Assembly (NCBI RefSeq): GCF_003076595.1
Contig: NZ_CP025785.1
Coordinates: 128,454 to 192,453, forward strand
DNA length: 64,000 nt
Source of the DNA: Candidatus Borreliella tachyglossi
GTDB taxonomy: Bacteria; Spirochaetota; Spirochaetia; Borreliales; Borreliaceae
Direction of reading: 5' to 3'
The number at the start of each line of letters is the position of its first letter. Position 1 is the stretch's first letter. Below the pieces are notes generated by a model, which ran no database searches, had not been told where the DNA came from, and was given only the letters and a program-made list of their open reading frames with translations. A program made the position numbers and the translations under genes. This document shows positions 10,024-20,119 of this stretch, one piece after another.

Positions 10024-11896
10024 TTTCATTCCTATAAAAATTTAAAATATAGTTACGCTTAACATCCATCTTAATAGACATCTCCTTGCCCACTTCAAAT
10101 GGCTTTTCTAAAAGAGTAAACTTCAATATCTGCTCAAAAGGCTTAAATCCATTGGTTTTATTAATAAGTTTTTTTATCTCATCATTAATGGCCTTAAGAA
10201 CAATATTGTTTGCAATAATCTGATGTCTATTACTAGAATCAAGAATTTTTTGGCCTATACTTTCCAAATATTTATTTATTTCTTCAAAATTAGGAAGAAT
10301 CAATGCTCCTAAAAACTTTTGATCTTGCCCAACAACAACAGCCTTTTCAATCAATAAAGACTCTTCAAGCTTAATTTCAATTGGAGCAGGCTCAATATTC
10401 TCCCCATTATTTAAAACAATAGTATCCTTTTCTCGGCCAATAATCTGAACAACATCATCCCTTGATAACTTAACAATATCGCCCGTATCCAAAAATCCAT
10501 CAGAACCAATAACTTGTCTTGTGGTCTTCTCATCCTGGTAATATCCAATCATAACTTGAGGTCCTTTAATAAATAGAATTCCCTTTCCTGGTTTTTTAAG
10601 TTTGTTACCACTTTCATCTCTAATCTCAGCAATAGTTTCAGGCAATATTTTACCACAAGTTCCAAGTACCGTCCTTCCATACTCATTAGAAGCAACTCCA
10701 GGTGATGCTTCCGTTAGTCCATAAGCATTAGCAAGTTCAATTCCAATTGAGTTGAAAAAACGTACAACAGACAAAGACACACTGCCACCACCAGTAATCC
10801 CAACAACAAAATTATTACCCAAAACTTTTTTTATCTTATTAAAGATAACTAAATCACCCAAAATTTTAAAAGGGTATAAAATAACCAACCCTAAAATTCC
10901 TAAGATTTTTTTTACAGGAATCAACAAATTAACTCCATTGTCAGGATAGAAACCCAAAGTTATCCTATAACAGATATCATGCAGGCATGCTGCTTGAACA
11001 AAAAAGTTAAATAATACCCTTTCTAAGAATGGTTTCTTAGAAACTTCTTTAAAGATATTTTGCTTTATTGCAATCCAAAGTCTAGGAACAGCTGCAATAT
11101 AATGAGGACTTACATTCTTAATATCATCAAGCATGCTTCTTGGAACAATGCTTGAAAACAAACAAGTTAGCCCCTTAAGGAAAATATTATAAGAAAATGC
11201 CCTCTGGAATGAATGCCAAATTGGTAAAATACACATAAATATTTGTCCCTCACTAGTATTAATCATCCGACTAAAACTAGATACCTGATAAAGAAAATTA
11301 GCGTGAGAAAGCATTACACCCTTAGGATTTCCCGTAGTGCCAGAAGTATATATGATTGTTGCCATATCATCGGGGTTAATGTTACCCAAAGCCTCAATAA
11401 TATCCTCATCTCGCCTCGACTTCTCACCAATTAAAATGCACTCCTTATAGGTATAAATCTTAAAATCACCAAATCTCTCCCTATCCCCTGCCACCAAATC
11501 ATCAATAACAATAATTGTAGGTTTTACCTTAAAATTAACCCTAGTAACCAAATCAAGAAGATTTAAATTCTCGACCACCAAGACATTAGGCAAAATAGAA
11601 TTAATAATTACCTCAGCCTCAAAAAGAGTAACATCAGCCCCCTTAGGAACATCCACAGCACCTAAAGACAAGATTGCAAAATCTATGACACTCCATTCCA
11701 TTCTATTCTCAGAACAAATAAATACTTTATCTTGGTATCCTAAATTCAGCTCTTTTAAGAATGATGCAAATTTAAAAACTAATGTTTTTAAATCTCTATA
11801 AGTAACACTAAGATACTTCCTATCACTCTTATATATTTGAGCGACTATATCACCGCGTTTATCAGCGATTGCGAAAAATGTTTTTACTATTGACAT
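10004..11896 (-). CDS. Long-chain acyl-CoA ligase (AMP-forming)
   Basis: 630 residues of the ANL adenylating superfamily. The nucleotide loop YTSGTTGNPKG is at 183-193. Other family segments are ANAYGLTEASPGV, GYYQDEKTT and DGFLDTGDIVKL, with the hinge in IGREKDTIVLNNGENIEP. It activates fatty acids with ATP and CoA, which suits an organism that takes lipids from its host. Start ATG with TAGGAT upstream, and a TATAAT sits at 11933-11938 on the minus strand with no clear -35. Convergent with the PBP gene. The exact fatty-acid preference cannot be read from the sequence. Confidence 0.9.
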   Translation of the reverse strand: MSIVKTFFAIADKRGDIVAQIYKSDRKYLSVTYRDLKTLVFKFASFLKELNLGYQDKVFICSENRMEWSVIDFAILSLGAVDVPKGADVTLFEAEVIINSILPNVLVVENLNLLDLVTRVNFKVKPTIIVIDDLVAGDRERFGDFKIYTYKECILIGEKSRRDEDIIEALGNINPDDMATIIYTSGTTGNPKGVMLSHANFLYQVSSFSRMINTSEGQIFMCILPIWHSFQRAFSYNIFLKGLTCLFSSIVPRSMLDDIKNVSPHYIAAVPRLWIAIKQNIFKEVSKKPFLERVLFNFFVQAACLHDICYRITLGFYPDNGVNLLIPVKKILGILGLVILYPFKILGDLVIFNKIKKVLGNNFVVGITGGGSVSLSVVRFFNSIGIELANAYGLTEASPGVASNEYGRTVLGTCGKILPETIAEIRDESGNKLKKPGKGILFIKGPQVMIGYYQDEKTTRQVIGSDGFLDTGDIVKLSRDDVVQIIGREKDTIVLNNGENIEPAPIEIKLEESLLIEKAVVVGQDQKFLGALILPNFEEINKYLESIGQKILDSSNRHQIIANNIVLKAINDEIKKLINKTNGFKPFEQILKFTLLEKPFEVGKEMSIKMDVKRNYILNFYRNEIKNLFS

Positions 11897-12094
11897 ACAA
11901 TCCTACTTAATACTTATAGTATTGACAACTTCATTATACCATACTTAACTTTTAGTTGCTTAAACTGTACTACAATCATTCTTATCAATAATTTTAGATA
12001 ATTTAAAATATCAAAACATTAAAAATTAATATAAATCCGATTCTATCTCTCTGATAAACCTATACATTTGCCAAGAAATAAAATTGAAAATGTA

Positions 12095-12388
12095 TTAACC
12101 ACCTATAACAAAAAATTTAATTCCCTCTGTAGGGTATTCTTTCTCTAAAGTTTCTGCAGCTCTTTTTAGCCTCTCTACAATAATCAATTTATCAGTATAA
12201 ACTATAATAATGAAATTTTCTTCAGGCCAAATTCCATTACCCTGCTTCTCTCCCTTGCTCCCTTTCCCATGAACATTATATATCTTAGAATAATATATTG
12301 GCTCGCCTAAATCCTTTTCTATTTTATTCATATATTCATGAAGATCAAGCTCTAAAGATATGTTAGAAATTATTTCTGCTCTATACAT
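12095..12388 (-). CDS. Small PII-like protein encoded with the RND efflux pump
   Basis: 97 residues, with alternating strands and helices and the ending GIKFFVIGG. It resembles the PII-like fold of proteins found beside RND transporters (the PG0541-type transporter-associated family), though this is a by-eye comparison. ATG with TTAGGAG upstream, 12 bp after besB and in the same direction, so it is the last gene of the besC-besA-besB unit. It could sense a ligand or regulate the pump, and no experimental function is known to me. A 200-bp gap with no gene separates it from the acyl-CoA ligase gene. Confidence 0.75.
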   Translation of the reverse strand: MYRAEIISNISLELDLHEYMNKIEKDLGEPIYYSKIYNVHGKGSKGEKQGNGIWPEENFIIIVYTDKLIIVERLKRAAETLEKEYPTEGIKFFVIGG

Positions 12389-12400
12389 ATAAACTCCTAA

Positions 12401-15400
12401 TTAATCTTCATTCTCTTCAATAAAGAAATTATCATGATCATTATCATCTTTAACATTATTTTTATCGCTGTAAGTGTTATCTGCATTTTTTTGCGACAAT
12501 TCCTTATTCTCGTAGTCCAAAATATTCTTATCAGTAGAATTTAATGATTTAAAAAGAATAAATTTTTTCCTAGAGGGCTTAGAAAAAACCTCAAAAATCA
12601 TAGGAATAAAAAGCAAAGTAAGAAATGTGCTAGCAGTCATTCCACCAATAAACGTAAAAGCAATTGGCTTTACAAGCTCGCTACCACTAGAATCTGAGAA
12701 TGCAAGAGGCACAAGACCTATTATTGACGTTAAGGCAGACATTAAAACTGGTCTAAATCTAGACCGACCACCCTCAACCACCGCCTCCCTAAGACCAACA
12801 CCTCTCTTAAGCAATAAATTACTATAATCTACTAAAACAATGCCCGTATTAACAACAACCCCAACAAGCATAAGCATACCAACAGCCGTAAAAACAGAAA
12901 TATTCTCTCTAGTTATCAAATAAATCAGTGCAACACCTATTGAAGTTAATGGAATTGTAAAAAGAATAATAAACGGCTTTAAAAGAGACTCAAATTGTGA
13001 CGCCATTATTCCGAACACAAGCAAGATGGCCATAAAGATTATCAATGCAAATTGTCGCATATTCTTAGTAAATTCGCTGTACTCACCCTCAAAACTAACC
13101 GACACGCCATCCCTCTGGGGAACCTTATTAGTTACAAAATCCATTACCCTTGCTGTTATTAACCCTAGATTTTCACCTGGAGGAATGCCTGCTGTAAGAT
13201 TAACCACCAAAGATTGATTTTCCCTTAAAATAGAGCTAACTCCTTTTGTTTTTCTAAGCTTAGCTATTGAAGAAAGAGGGATTTTAATACCAGATGCATT
13301 CGTAATAAATATTTTATCCAAATCTTTCAAATTAGCAACATCATCCCTACTCAGTCTAAGCACAATATCATAATTTAATCCATCTTCAATGTACTTTCCT
13401 GCCACAACTCCGTCAATATTAGCCTTAAGCTCTTTTGCAAGAGCGTTCATGTTAATTCCATAAGAGTAAGCCTTATCTCTATCTATATCTATATCAATTT
13501 GAAGCTCTTCTTCTCTTATATCAAGTCTAGGATTTACAAGCTCAGGAAATTCCTTCTTTAAAAGACTAACTAATAAACTTCCATATTCTCTTGCCGCCTC
13601 GAAGTTAGAAGCAATAACTTTAATACCAATAGGAGGACCACCAAGAGAACCTCCTCCTGAGGATGACCTAGAATTAAAGTTGGGATAAAGATCTTCAATC
13701 CGTTTAACAAATCTATAGTTAATACTTAATGGCTCTTCAAAAAGCTCTTTATTGCTCTCTTCCTTTAAAGGAAATGTAACCGTAAAAGACACTCTACTTG
13801 ACTCTACGCTAGAAATGATACTCTTATAAAGCTTAAGTTCACTTTTGAGAATTTCAAGAAACTTATTCGCGTAAAAATTCGCATTTTCCAAGCTCATTTT
13901 ATACGGAAGATCAACACCAAAAATAACTGAAGTATAATTAGAACTGGGCAAAAAAGATACATTTAACAAAGGAAATGAAGCTAAGCTTGCAATAAAACTA
14001 AAGAACACAATAAGCGAAAAAGTTATCTTGCGATTTAAAACATAATTTAACAACTTAACATAGAATACTTCTCCAATAGAATATGCGCCAGCAAAAAAAT
14101 TATCAATTCGTTTAACAAATTCATTTTTGATAGGTTTTTGGAAAGTAGTATAAAGTCCAACATAATAGCTTGCAAGGACAGGAACTAAAAAAATTGCAAC
14201 AAATAGAGAAGCTGTCAGAGATATAACAATAGTAAAAGCGAAATCTCTAACAAAATCGCCAATAATACCCAATTCAGACCTAAAAACAAGAACAGGTGCA
14301 AATACACAAATTGATGTTAAAGTTGAAGCAACAATTGGAAGCATCATTTCTTGCGTCCCAAGAATTGCAGCTGACATAAGCTTAGCACCCTTCTGCCTAT
14401 ATTTATATATATTATCTATTACAGCAATAGAACAATCGACAAGCATACCAACTCCCAAAGCAAGACCGGAAAGACTCATCATATTCAGCGAAACATCTGC
14501 AAAATACATTAAACAAAAGGTAAGAACAACAGCTAACGGTATTGAAATACCAACAATAATCGTAGCTCTAAAACTTCTTAAAAAGATAAGAATAATCAAT
14601 AGCGCAAGAACTGCCCCATAATAAGCTGAATTTGTCACGGAAGAAATAGATTTTTTAATATATTCAGCAGTATCAAAACCAAGCTCTAAATATATATCTC
14701 TAGGTAGCGCACGCTTAATATCTTCAATCTCTACATTTAATGTGTCTGAAACAGCAATAGAATTCGCATCACTTTGCTTTTGTACGCCAATCAAAACAGA
14801 AGACTTACCATTATAATACTCATAACGCTCTAAATCTTTAAAAGTACTCTTAATATTTGCAATATCTTTAAGTCTTACCTGAACAAGAACATTATCATTT
14901 AAAGAATAATCGCCTGGCTTTCTATAAGCAACAACCACATTTTCCACATCCTTAATTGAAGTAAATTTTCCAGACACTTGTGCTAGATACTCTATCCCAT
15001 TCTCTAATACATTACCAATTGACAACTCAAAATTCTGAGAAGAAATTACCGGCATTATTTCTGACAAAGTCAATCCATATGACTCCAACCTATTCTGAGA
15101 AATTTCAACCAAAACATACTTATCGCTACCACCAGATACTGATACAAGCCCAACTCCATTAAGCCTTTCTAGTTTGGGCTTAATGATGCTATCCGCATGC
15201 CTTCTAAGTTCTGAAACAGATCTATCTGAATAAATGACAAATGTTAATATCGGTATACTACTTGAATTAAATCTTGAAATTTTAGGTGACTCGACCTCTT
15301 TGGGTAAAAGATTCTTTGCAAACTCAAGCACATCTCTTATCTCATTTAAAGCCAAGTCTAAATTAGTTCCATGACGAAATTCAAGCGTAATAACGCTTGA

Positions 15401-15658
15401 CCCTTTGGAAGAATTACTTCTTATCTTCTTTATGTTTTTCACCGAAGTAAAGCTACCCTCAAGTACGCTAGACACCCTTTCCTCAACTTCTTTTGGGGAA
15501 GCTCCCGGATAGCTCGTATAAACAGTTATTACTTTTTCTTCAATTGCAGGCAACAAATCTATCTTTAATCTCGAAAAAGTATAAACACTGATCATAGCCA
15601 ATAACAAAAATAGTATTAGCATTGTTATTGGCTTATCAACAACCCTTTTTACCAACAT
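12401..15658 (-). CDS. besB: RND efflux transporter, inner-membrane subunit (AcrB/BesB type)
   Basis: 1085 residues, the usual RND size. It begins VKRVVDKPITMLILFLLLA and has two sets of membrane helices (about 10-30 and 335-480; 530-550 and 860-1000) enclosing two large periplasmic loops. The segment LSGLALGVGMLVDCSIAVIDN carries the acidic residue of the proton relay in TM4. The last 60 residues are a polar Asn/Asp-rich cytoplasmic tail. It is the proton-driven pump of the tripartite BesABC system. ATG with GGAGAAG upstream. It lies directly downstream of besA. Confidence 0.94.
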   Translation of the reverse strand: MLVKRVVDKPITMLILFLLLAMISVYTFSRLKIDLLPAIEEKVITVYTSYPGASPKEVEERVSSVLEGSFTSVKNIKKIRSNSSKGSSVITLEFRHGTNLDLALNEIRDVLEFAKNLLPKEVESPKISRFNSSSIPILTFVIYSDRSVSELRRHADSIIKPKLERLNGVGLVSVSGGSDKYVLVEISQNRLESYGLTLSEIMPVISSQNFELSIGNVLENGIEYLAQVSGKFTSIKDVENVVVAYRKPGDYSLNDNVLVQVRLKDIANIKSTFKDLERYEYYNGKSSVLIGVQKQSDANSIAVSDTLNVEIEDIKRALPRDIYLELGFDTAEYIKKSISSVTNSAYYGAVLALLIILIFLRSFRATIIVGISIPLAVVLTFCLMYFADVSLNMMSLSGLALGVGMLVDCSIAVIDNIYKYRQKGAKLMSAAILGTQEMMLPIVASTLTSICVFAPVLVFRSELGIIGDFVRDFAFTIVISLTASLFVAIFLVPVLASYYVGLYTTFQKPIKNEFVKRIDNFFAGAYSIGEVFYVKLLNYVLNRKITFSLIVFFSFIASLASFPLLNVSFLPSSNYTSVIFGVDLPYKMSLENANFYANKFLEILKSELKLYKSIISSVESSRVSFTVTFPLKEESNKELFEEPLSINYRFVKRIEDLYPNFNSRSSSGGGSLGGPPIGIKVIASNFEAAREYGSLLVSLLKKEFPELVNPRLDIREEELQIDIDIDRDKAYSYGINMNALAKELKANIDGVVAGKYIEDGLNYDIVLRLSRDDVANLKDLDKIFITNASGIKIPLSSIAKLRKTKGVSSILRENQSLVVNLTAGIPPGENLGLITARVMDFVTNKVPQRDGVSVSFEGEYSEFTKNMRQFALIIFMAILLVFGIMASQFESLLKPFIILFTIPLTSIGVALIYLITRENISVFTAVGMLMLVGVVVNTGIVLVDYSNLLLKRGVGLREAVVEGGRSRFRPVLMSALTSIIGLVPLAFSDSSGSELVKPIAFTFIGGMTASTFLTLLFIPMIFEVFSKPSRKKFILFKSLNSTDKNILDYENKELSQKNADNTYSDKNNVKDDNDHDNFFIEENED

Positions 15659-15675
15659 ACTTCTTCTCCAGGAAA

Positions 15676-16641
15676 TTAAACATTGTCTTCAGCGACAATT
15701 CCATCTCGCGTGTCTACTAAATTTATATAAGCCCCGTCAGATAGAGCAGGCAGACCCTCAATTACAATTAAATCACCTTCATTAATCCCATCCCGAACAG
15801 ATATAATATTATCCACCTCGAAATCTATCAAAAGAGGCACCATCTCAACTGTTTCTGTACTTTCATTCACCCTAAATGCAAAACTCTTACCATCTCGCTC
15901 AACAACAGCATTACTTGGAATTTTAACTACATTTTTTAAATGATTAGTAACAAGTTTAATCTTTACAAACATACCAACAATCATTTTTTTTGAATTATTA
16001 CCCACAGGCTCAAGGTATATTTCGGCAGTACGACTCTTAAAATCTAACACAGGAGATACTTCTGAAACCTTTGCTCTAAATTTTTCATCGGGATAAGATT
16101 CGATCTCAATAATTGCATCATTACCAGCCTTGACATCTAAGATGTATTTTTCAGAAACATAAGTCCTAATCTGAGTCGTATCCATTTTACCTATCAAAGC
16201 AATACTTGCTTGAGGTCCAACTGTTTCCCCAACTTTATGGCCAACAGTTAAAATATTTCCAGAAATTGGTGCTCTTACTGGACTCTTTAAATAAAGGGCT
16301 CCTATCCTTGTTGGATCAAGTGTAGCAATTACTTGTCCTTTTGTTACATAAGTTCCAAGCTTCACGTTAAGAGATGTTATTTTTCCTGTAACATCGGGAT
16401 ATACATTTGCTTTAACTTTAGTATCTACATCACCATTTAAAGCAATATAATTACTTAAAATCCCTCTTCGAACTTTCATAACAATAACTGGAAATCTGTA
16501 GGGTTCGTCAACAGAATCATTTCCGTGCATATCTCCTTGAGCCTCGCTTCCAGTATTCTTACTACATGAAAAAGCAAACAGCAGACTTAAAAATAATACA
16601 CAATACTTAACACCAAACCTCATATTAAGAATTAAATTCAT
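15676..16641 (-). CDS. besA: Periplasmic membrane-fusion protein (BesA), lipoprotein
   Basis: About 321 residues. The N-terminus has a hydrophobic core ending FAFSCSK, a lipobox, so it is probably anchored by lipid. The body shows the biotinyl-lipoyl-like hairpin typical of RND adaptor proteins ([19 protein letters not shown], then [17 protein letters not shown]). It bridges the inner-membrane pump and the TolC-like channel. The frame extends to a TTG at 16656, but AGGA sits six bases before the ATG at 16641, so I prefer that. An ATG at 16623 is also possible. It overlaps or abuts the besC stop at 16653. Confidence 0.93.
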   Translation of the reverse strand: MNLILNMRFGVKYCVLFLSLLFAFSCSKNTGSEAQGDMHGNDSVDEPYRFPVIVMKVRRGILSNYIALNGDVDTKVKANVYPDVTGKITSLNVKLGTYVTKGQVIATLDPTRIGALYLKSPVRAPISGNILTVGHKVGETVGPQASIALIGKMDTTQIRTYVSEKYILDVKAGNDAIIEIESYPDEKFRAKVSEVSPVLDFKSRTAEIYLEPVGNNSKKMIVGMFVKIKLVTNHLKNVVKIPSNAVVERDGKSFAFRVNESTETVEMVPLLIDFEVDNIISVRDGINEGDLIVIEGLPALSDGAYINLVDTRDGIVAEDNV

Positions 16642-16652
16642 ATAACATCCTA

Positions 16653-17915
16653 TCAATCTAACGCACTTATTAAATCTTTATATTCAAGTATTGCATTAGA
16701 ATAATTTAGTTTATCTCTTATAAACTGTAAATCACTCTGTTTATAAGTAAATTCAATATCATTAAATTTTAAAAGATCTATTGCACCTGCATTAAAGGAA
16801 TCAAAAGCTAGCTGATAATTTTTCCTAGCTAATTCCAAATTCATCTTAGAGGCATCCAAAATAGACTTATATTTCCTTACATCTTTACGTTTATGAATAA
16901 TATTAGACTTAAATTCACGAATTTTATTTGCAACTTGATTTTTCACTATCTCTAATTGATAATCTTTATCCCATATATTTGTAAAGCTTTTTGAGAATGG
17001 TAAAATTTCAGTTAAATTATATTTTAATCCCAAAGAAGCAGAAAAACCATTCTTTAATAAGCCACTTGAATTACTACTAAAAGAAATAGATGGAGCATAA
17101 GATAGCGAGAACGAAAAACTTGGCAAAAAAGTATCTAGCCAAATAGCATCAAGAGACTTTTGAACAATCTTATAAGAATTATTTAATGTTTTAACATCTA
17201 GTTGTTCATTAATATCTATGACCTCATTAAATAATGAAAAGTCTAGTATCTCATCTGATAATTCCCCTATAGTCTCAAAATCTTGCAAGGCATCCAACCC
17301 TACCAATAATTTAAATCCTTCTTTTAACTTTTCAAAATTAATTACCTGCTCATCTAAAGCAGGCTGAGCTTTGGCATACTTAAGCTTAGCATCAAGATAG
17401 TCTATTTCTGACAAAAGTCCATTATCATAAGAAATCCGAGCTTGCTCAAATTTAAGTTTGCTATTTTTAAGCTGAATCTCAAAAACTTTTAAGGTACTCT
17501 TTAAGGCTATTAACTGATTATACATCTTAAGGACGCCTAATCTAATATTTTTAACAGCCTTTTCTCTGTCTATCTTAGCATTCTCATAATCAAGAACGGT
17601 AAGTTGAATTTTTTTTAAAACAGACGGAGATATAGTAAAGCCAGCAGAAACACCAAATCCCAGTCCCCAATAATCCCTCTCTTCTGCATTGGGTATAGAA
17701 GAGCTCGACCTTGAAAGATTTGCACTAGCGCCTAAATTTGGAACAAATACATTCCAAGAATTATCTTTATATAACTTTTTTATCTTTTCTTTATATTCGG
17801 CATTTTTAGAATCCAAATTATTTTCTAAAGCCATACGAACAGCATCTTCAGGAGATATTTTCATAGTTTCTGCATAAGAAGACACCAAAACAAAAATTAA
17901 TGCTAACCTTTTAAT
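16653..17915 (-). CDS. besC: TolC-like outer-membrane channel (BesC), probable ATT start
   Basis: An outer-membrane factor of about 420 residues, with long heptad-like helices ([40 protein letters not shown]) repeated in two halves. It forms the exit duct for the BesAB pump. The frame is open to an ATG at 17963, but a perfect GGAGGAGG (17921-17928) lies five bases before an ATT at 17913-17915. Starting there gives [16 protein letters not shown], an ideal signal peptide, whereas the ATG adds 16 residues including two glutamates. I infer ATT initiation; the ATG or the TTG just upstream remain possible. It is transcribed divergently from yidD. Confidence 0.85.
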   Translation of the reverse strand: MKRLALIFVLVSSYAETMKISPEDAVRMALENNLDSKNAEYKEKIKKLYKDNSWNVFVPNLGASANLSRSSSSIPNAEERDYWGLGFGVSAGFTISPSVLKKIQLTVLDYENAKIDREKAVKNIRLGVLKMYNQLIALKSTLKVFEIQLKNSKLKFEQARISYDNGLLSEIDYLDAKLKYAKAQPALDEQVINFEKLKEGFKLLVGLDALQDFETIGELSDEILDFSLFNEVIDINEQLDVKTLNNSYKIVQKSLDAIWLDTFLPSFSFSLSYAPSISFSSNSSGLLKNGFSASLGLKYNLTEILPFSKSFTNIWDKDYQLEIVKNQVANKIREFKSNIIHKRKDVRKYKSILDASKMNLELARKNYQLAFDSFNAGAIDLLKFNDIEFTYKQSDLQFIRDKLNYSNAILEYKDLISALD

Positions 17916-18011
17916 ATTGGCCTCCTCCAACAAATACAAAAAACTAAAACCAAATGTTGGCATGCATACTACAGTATCATATAGTAATACTATTATAATA
18001 TAATTTCAAAT

Positions 18012-18305
18012 ATGAGTATACTAAAAAAATTCTTTCGAGCACCCAACTTGATAGCTATCTTATTAGTCAAAATATACCAAAAAACTTTTTCCAAAATCGT
18101 TGGGCTTAATTGTATATATAAACCTAGTTGTTCAAATTATGCATTAGAATGCCTAAAAAAGTATGACATTGTAACGGCTTTAATTATAATTATATTAAGA
18201 TTAGTCAGATGCAATGCGTTATTTAAAGGGGGCTTCGATCCACTATCAAATGAAAAGCCAATATTAAACTCATTTAAGGAATTCAGCAAAAGGCTAATCA
18301 AATAA
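18012..18305 (+). CDS. yidD: Membrane protein insertion efficiency factor YidD
   Basis: 97 residues with the family core [18 protein letters not shown] and GGFDPL. YidD is a small membrane-associated protein that aids YidC-dependent insertion. ATG at 18012 has no Shine-Dalgarno; a TATAAT ends seven bases before it (17999-18004), so the message may be leaderless. Its 3' end overlaps the 3' end of convergent proX by 12 bp. Older annotations call this family alpha-hemolysin, which is misleading. Confidence 0.9.
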   Translation: MSILKKFFRAPNLIAILLVKIYQKTFSKIVGLNCIYKPSCSNYALECLKKYDIVTALIIIILRLVRCNALFKGGFDPLSNEKPILNSFKEFSKRLIK

Positions 18306-19175
18306 ATCTTTATATTTGTCTGGAACCCAACTCTTAACAATCTCTCTGTGTCTATCAACAAATTCAACAGCATTTCTATATTCTTGTCCAGGCTCCTTAT
18401 AATTTTTTTCTATTAAAGGTAATACTAAGCTGTCATTCCAATAAAAATTATCAAACAAATAATACGCATCAGGATCATCCTCTTTAAGTCCAAGTCTTAC
18501 AAAGGAATGAATGCTCTCAGTTCCTCCCATTGCTAAATAAGGATCCTCTAAAAATTTAATATCATATTTGGCAAATGCCCAATGGGGATTCCATAAAGGG
18601 ACTAAAATCCATTCATTCCTCTTAATAGCAGCCTCTAAACTTGCAAGCATTACACTCTCACTTGAAGGGACGAGCTCATATTCTTTATCTAATTCATAAA
18701 GCTTAAGAGTCTTTTCTACAGAAAGTTGAGTACCAGACCCAGGATCTATTCCAACCATTTTATTTTGAAACTCACCTCCTCTACCCTTAAGTTCACCAAT
18801 ACTAGAAATTGTAACATACTTTGGAACTACAAATCCTTGTAATGTCCCTTCATAATTAGCACCAAGATCAATGAATTTATCTTTAAGCTTTTCATAATAA
18901 AATTTATCGGCCGTCGGTATCCATGCCGATACCATACCATCCACCTGACCTGCTGCCAAATACTGATACATTATAGATGTTTTAACGGGAAATATCTCTA
19001 CTTTATACCCTATTCTTTCAAAAACAACCCTAATAACATTAGTAGCAGCTGTCTCACCTATCCAATTAACGTAAGCAACCTTTATTGATTTTGAACTTGT
19101 AGAGTCATCATTTTTACCACAAGAGAAAAGAATGAAAATAAAAGTCATAAAAATAGCTATAAATAAATTCTTCAT
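18294..19175 (-). CDS. proX: Glycine betaine/proline ABC transporter, substrate-binding lipoprotein
   Basis: 293 residues. The N-terminus [21 protein letters not shown] ends in a lipobox. The mature protein matches the OpuAC/ProX fold ([60 protein letters not shown]), with tryptophans of the kind that form the aromatic cage for quaternary amines. It delivers osmolyte to ProWV. Start ATG with GGGGG upstream. Last gene of the proV-proW-proX unit, 37 bp after proW. Confidence 0.92.
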   Translation of the reverse strand: MKNLFIAIFMTFIFILFSCGKNDDSTSSKSIKVAYVNWIGETAATNVIRVVFERIGYKVEIFPVKTSIMYQYLAAGQVDGMVSAWIPTADKFYYEKLKDKFIDLGANYEGTLQGFVVPKYVTISSIGELKGRGGEFQNKMVGIDPGSGTQLSVEKTLKLYELDKEYELVPSSESVMLASLEAAIKRNEWILVPLWNPHWAFAKYDIKFLEDPYLAMGGTESIHSFVRLGLKEDDPDAYYLFDNFYWNDSLVLPLIEKNYKEPGQEYRNAVEFVDRHREIVKSWVPDKYKDLFD

Positions 19176-19212
19176 TAATCAATACCCCCAGCATTAATAA
19201 AAATTAATAATA

Positions 19213-20112
19213 TTATTTATTGTATATTTCCAAAAATCTCTTAAATTTATTTTCTTTTTTTACTCCATAATGGTCAGTATTTAAATAGCTAAATTTAATA
19301 AAAATAGCCTGCATTATCCTATCTAAAATAATGGCTATTACCACAACAGCTAGCCCAGATATTAAACCTTCACCAAAATTCAATCTTTCAACAGAATATA
19401 TCACAGTCCTACCAAGACCCGATGAACCAACCATTGCCGCAATAACTATCATAGATATTGCCATCATTATTGATTGATTAATCCCCTCTATTATGCTTTG
19501 AAGAGACAATGGTAGCTGAATTTGAAAAAGAATACGAATATTACTACTGCCAAAAGACTTTGCAGCCTCAATTACTTCTCCTGGAACTTGAACAATTCCC
19601 AATCTTGTATATCTAATAACTGGAGGCATTGCAAAAATAATTGTAGCAAAAATAGCTGAAGATGTGCCCATACCAAAAAAAGGTATGGCTGGTATTAAAT
19701 AAATAAACGGAGGCATTGCTTGCATCAAATCAAGTACAGGTTTTAAAAATATATAAAATCTGGGATAATACCCACCTAAAATACCTACCGGAAGCCCAAG
19801 AATTACCGAAAAGAGTACAGACACAAAAATAATTGACACCGTATCCATTGAAGCTTCCCAAAGATTAAAATACAAAACAAAGCAAAATCCCAACATAATC
19901 AATAATGCTAATCTTTTCTTTAAAAACAAGAAACTTAAAACGCAAATGATAATAATAAAAAGAACAGGAGGAATAAAAAGAAATAAATCTTTTAGATTTT
20001 CATAAAATAAAATCACAATTTTTGTAAACCCTATGCCATTAGAATCTGAAAAATTGTCAACTAAAAAATTAAAAAATCTGTCTATATTAGAAACTATAAT
20101 ATCTCTATTCAT
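19213..20112 (-). CDS. proW: Glycine betaine/proline ABC transporter, permease
   Basis: About 299 residues with multiple membrane helices and the inner-membrane component signature around EVIEAAKSFGSSNIRILFQI. It forms the transport channel with the ATPase ProV. The frame extends to a TTG at 20166 inside proV, but the ATG at 20112 lies seven bases after the proV stop with AGGT before it and starts MNRDIIVSNI, so I choose that. Part of proVWX. Confidence 0.92.
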   Translation of the reverse strand: MNRDIIVSNIDRFFNFLVDNFSDSNGIGFTKIVILFYENLKDLFLFIPPVLFIIIICVLSFLFLKKRLALLIMLGFCFVLYFNLWEASMDTVSIIFVSVLFSVILGLPVGILGGYYPRFYIFLKPVLDLMQAMPPFIYLIPAIPFFGMGTSSAIFATIIFAMPPVIRYTRLGIVQVPGEVIEAAKSFGSSNIRILFQIQLPLSLQSIIEGINQSIMMAISMIVIAAMVGSSGLGRTVIYSVERLNFGEGLISGLAVVVIAIILDRIMQAIFIKFSYLNTDHYGVKKENKFKRFLEIYNK

Positions 20113-20119
20113 ATCGTAC

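Noticed and set aside
12062-12096. ATACATTT/AAATGTAT pair downstream of the PII-like gene
   Set aside because: Stem of eight A/T-rich pairs with an 18-base loop and no T tract.
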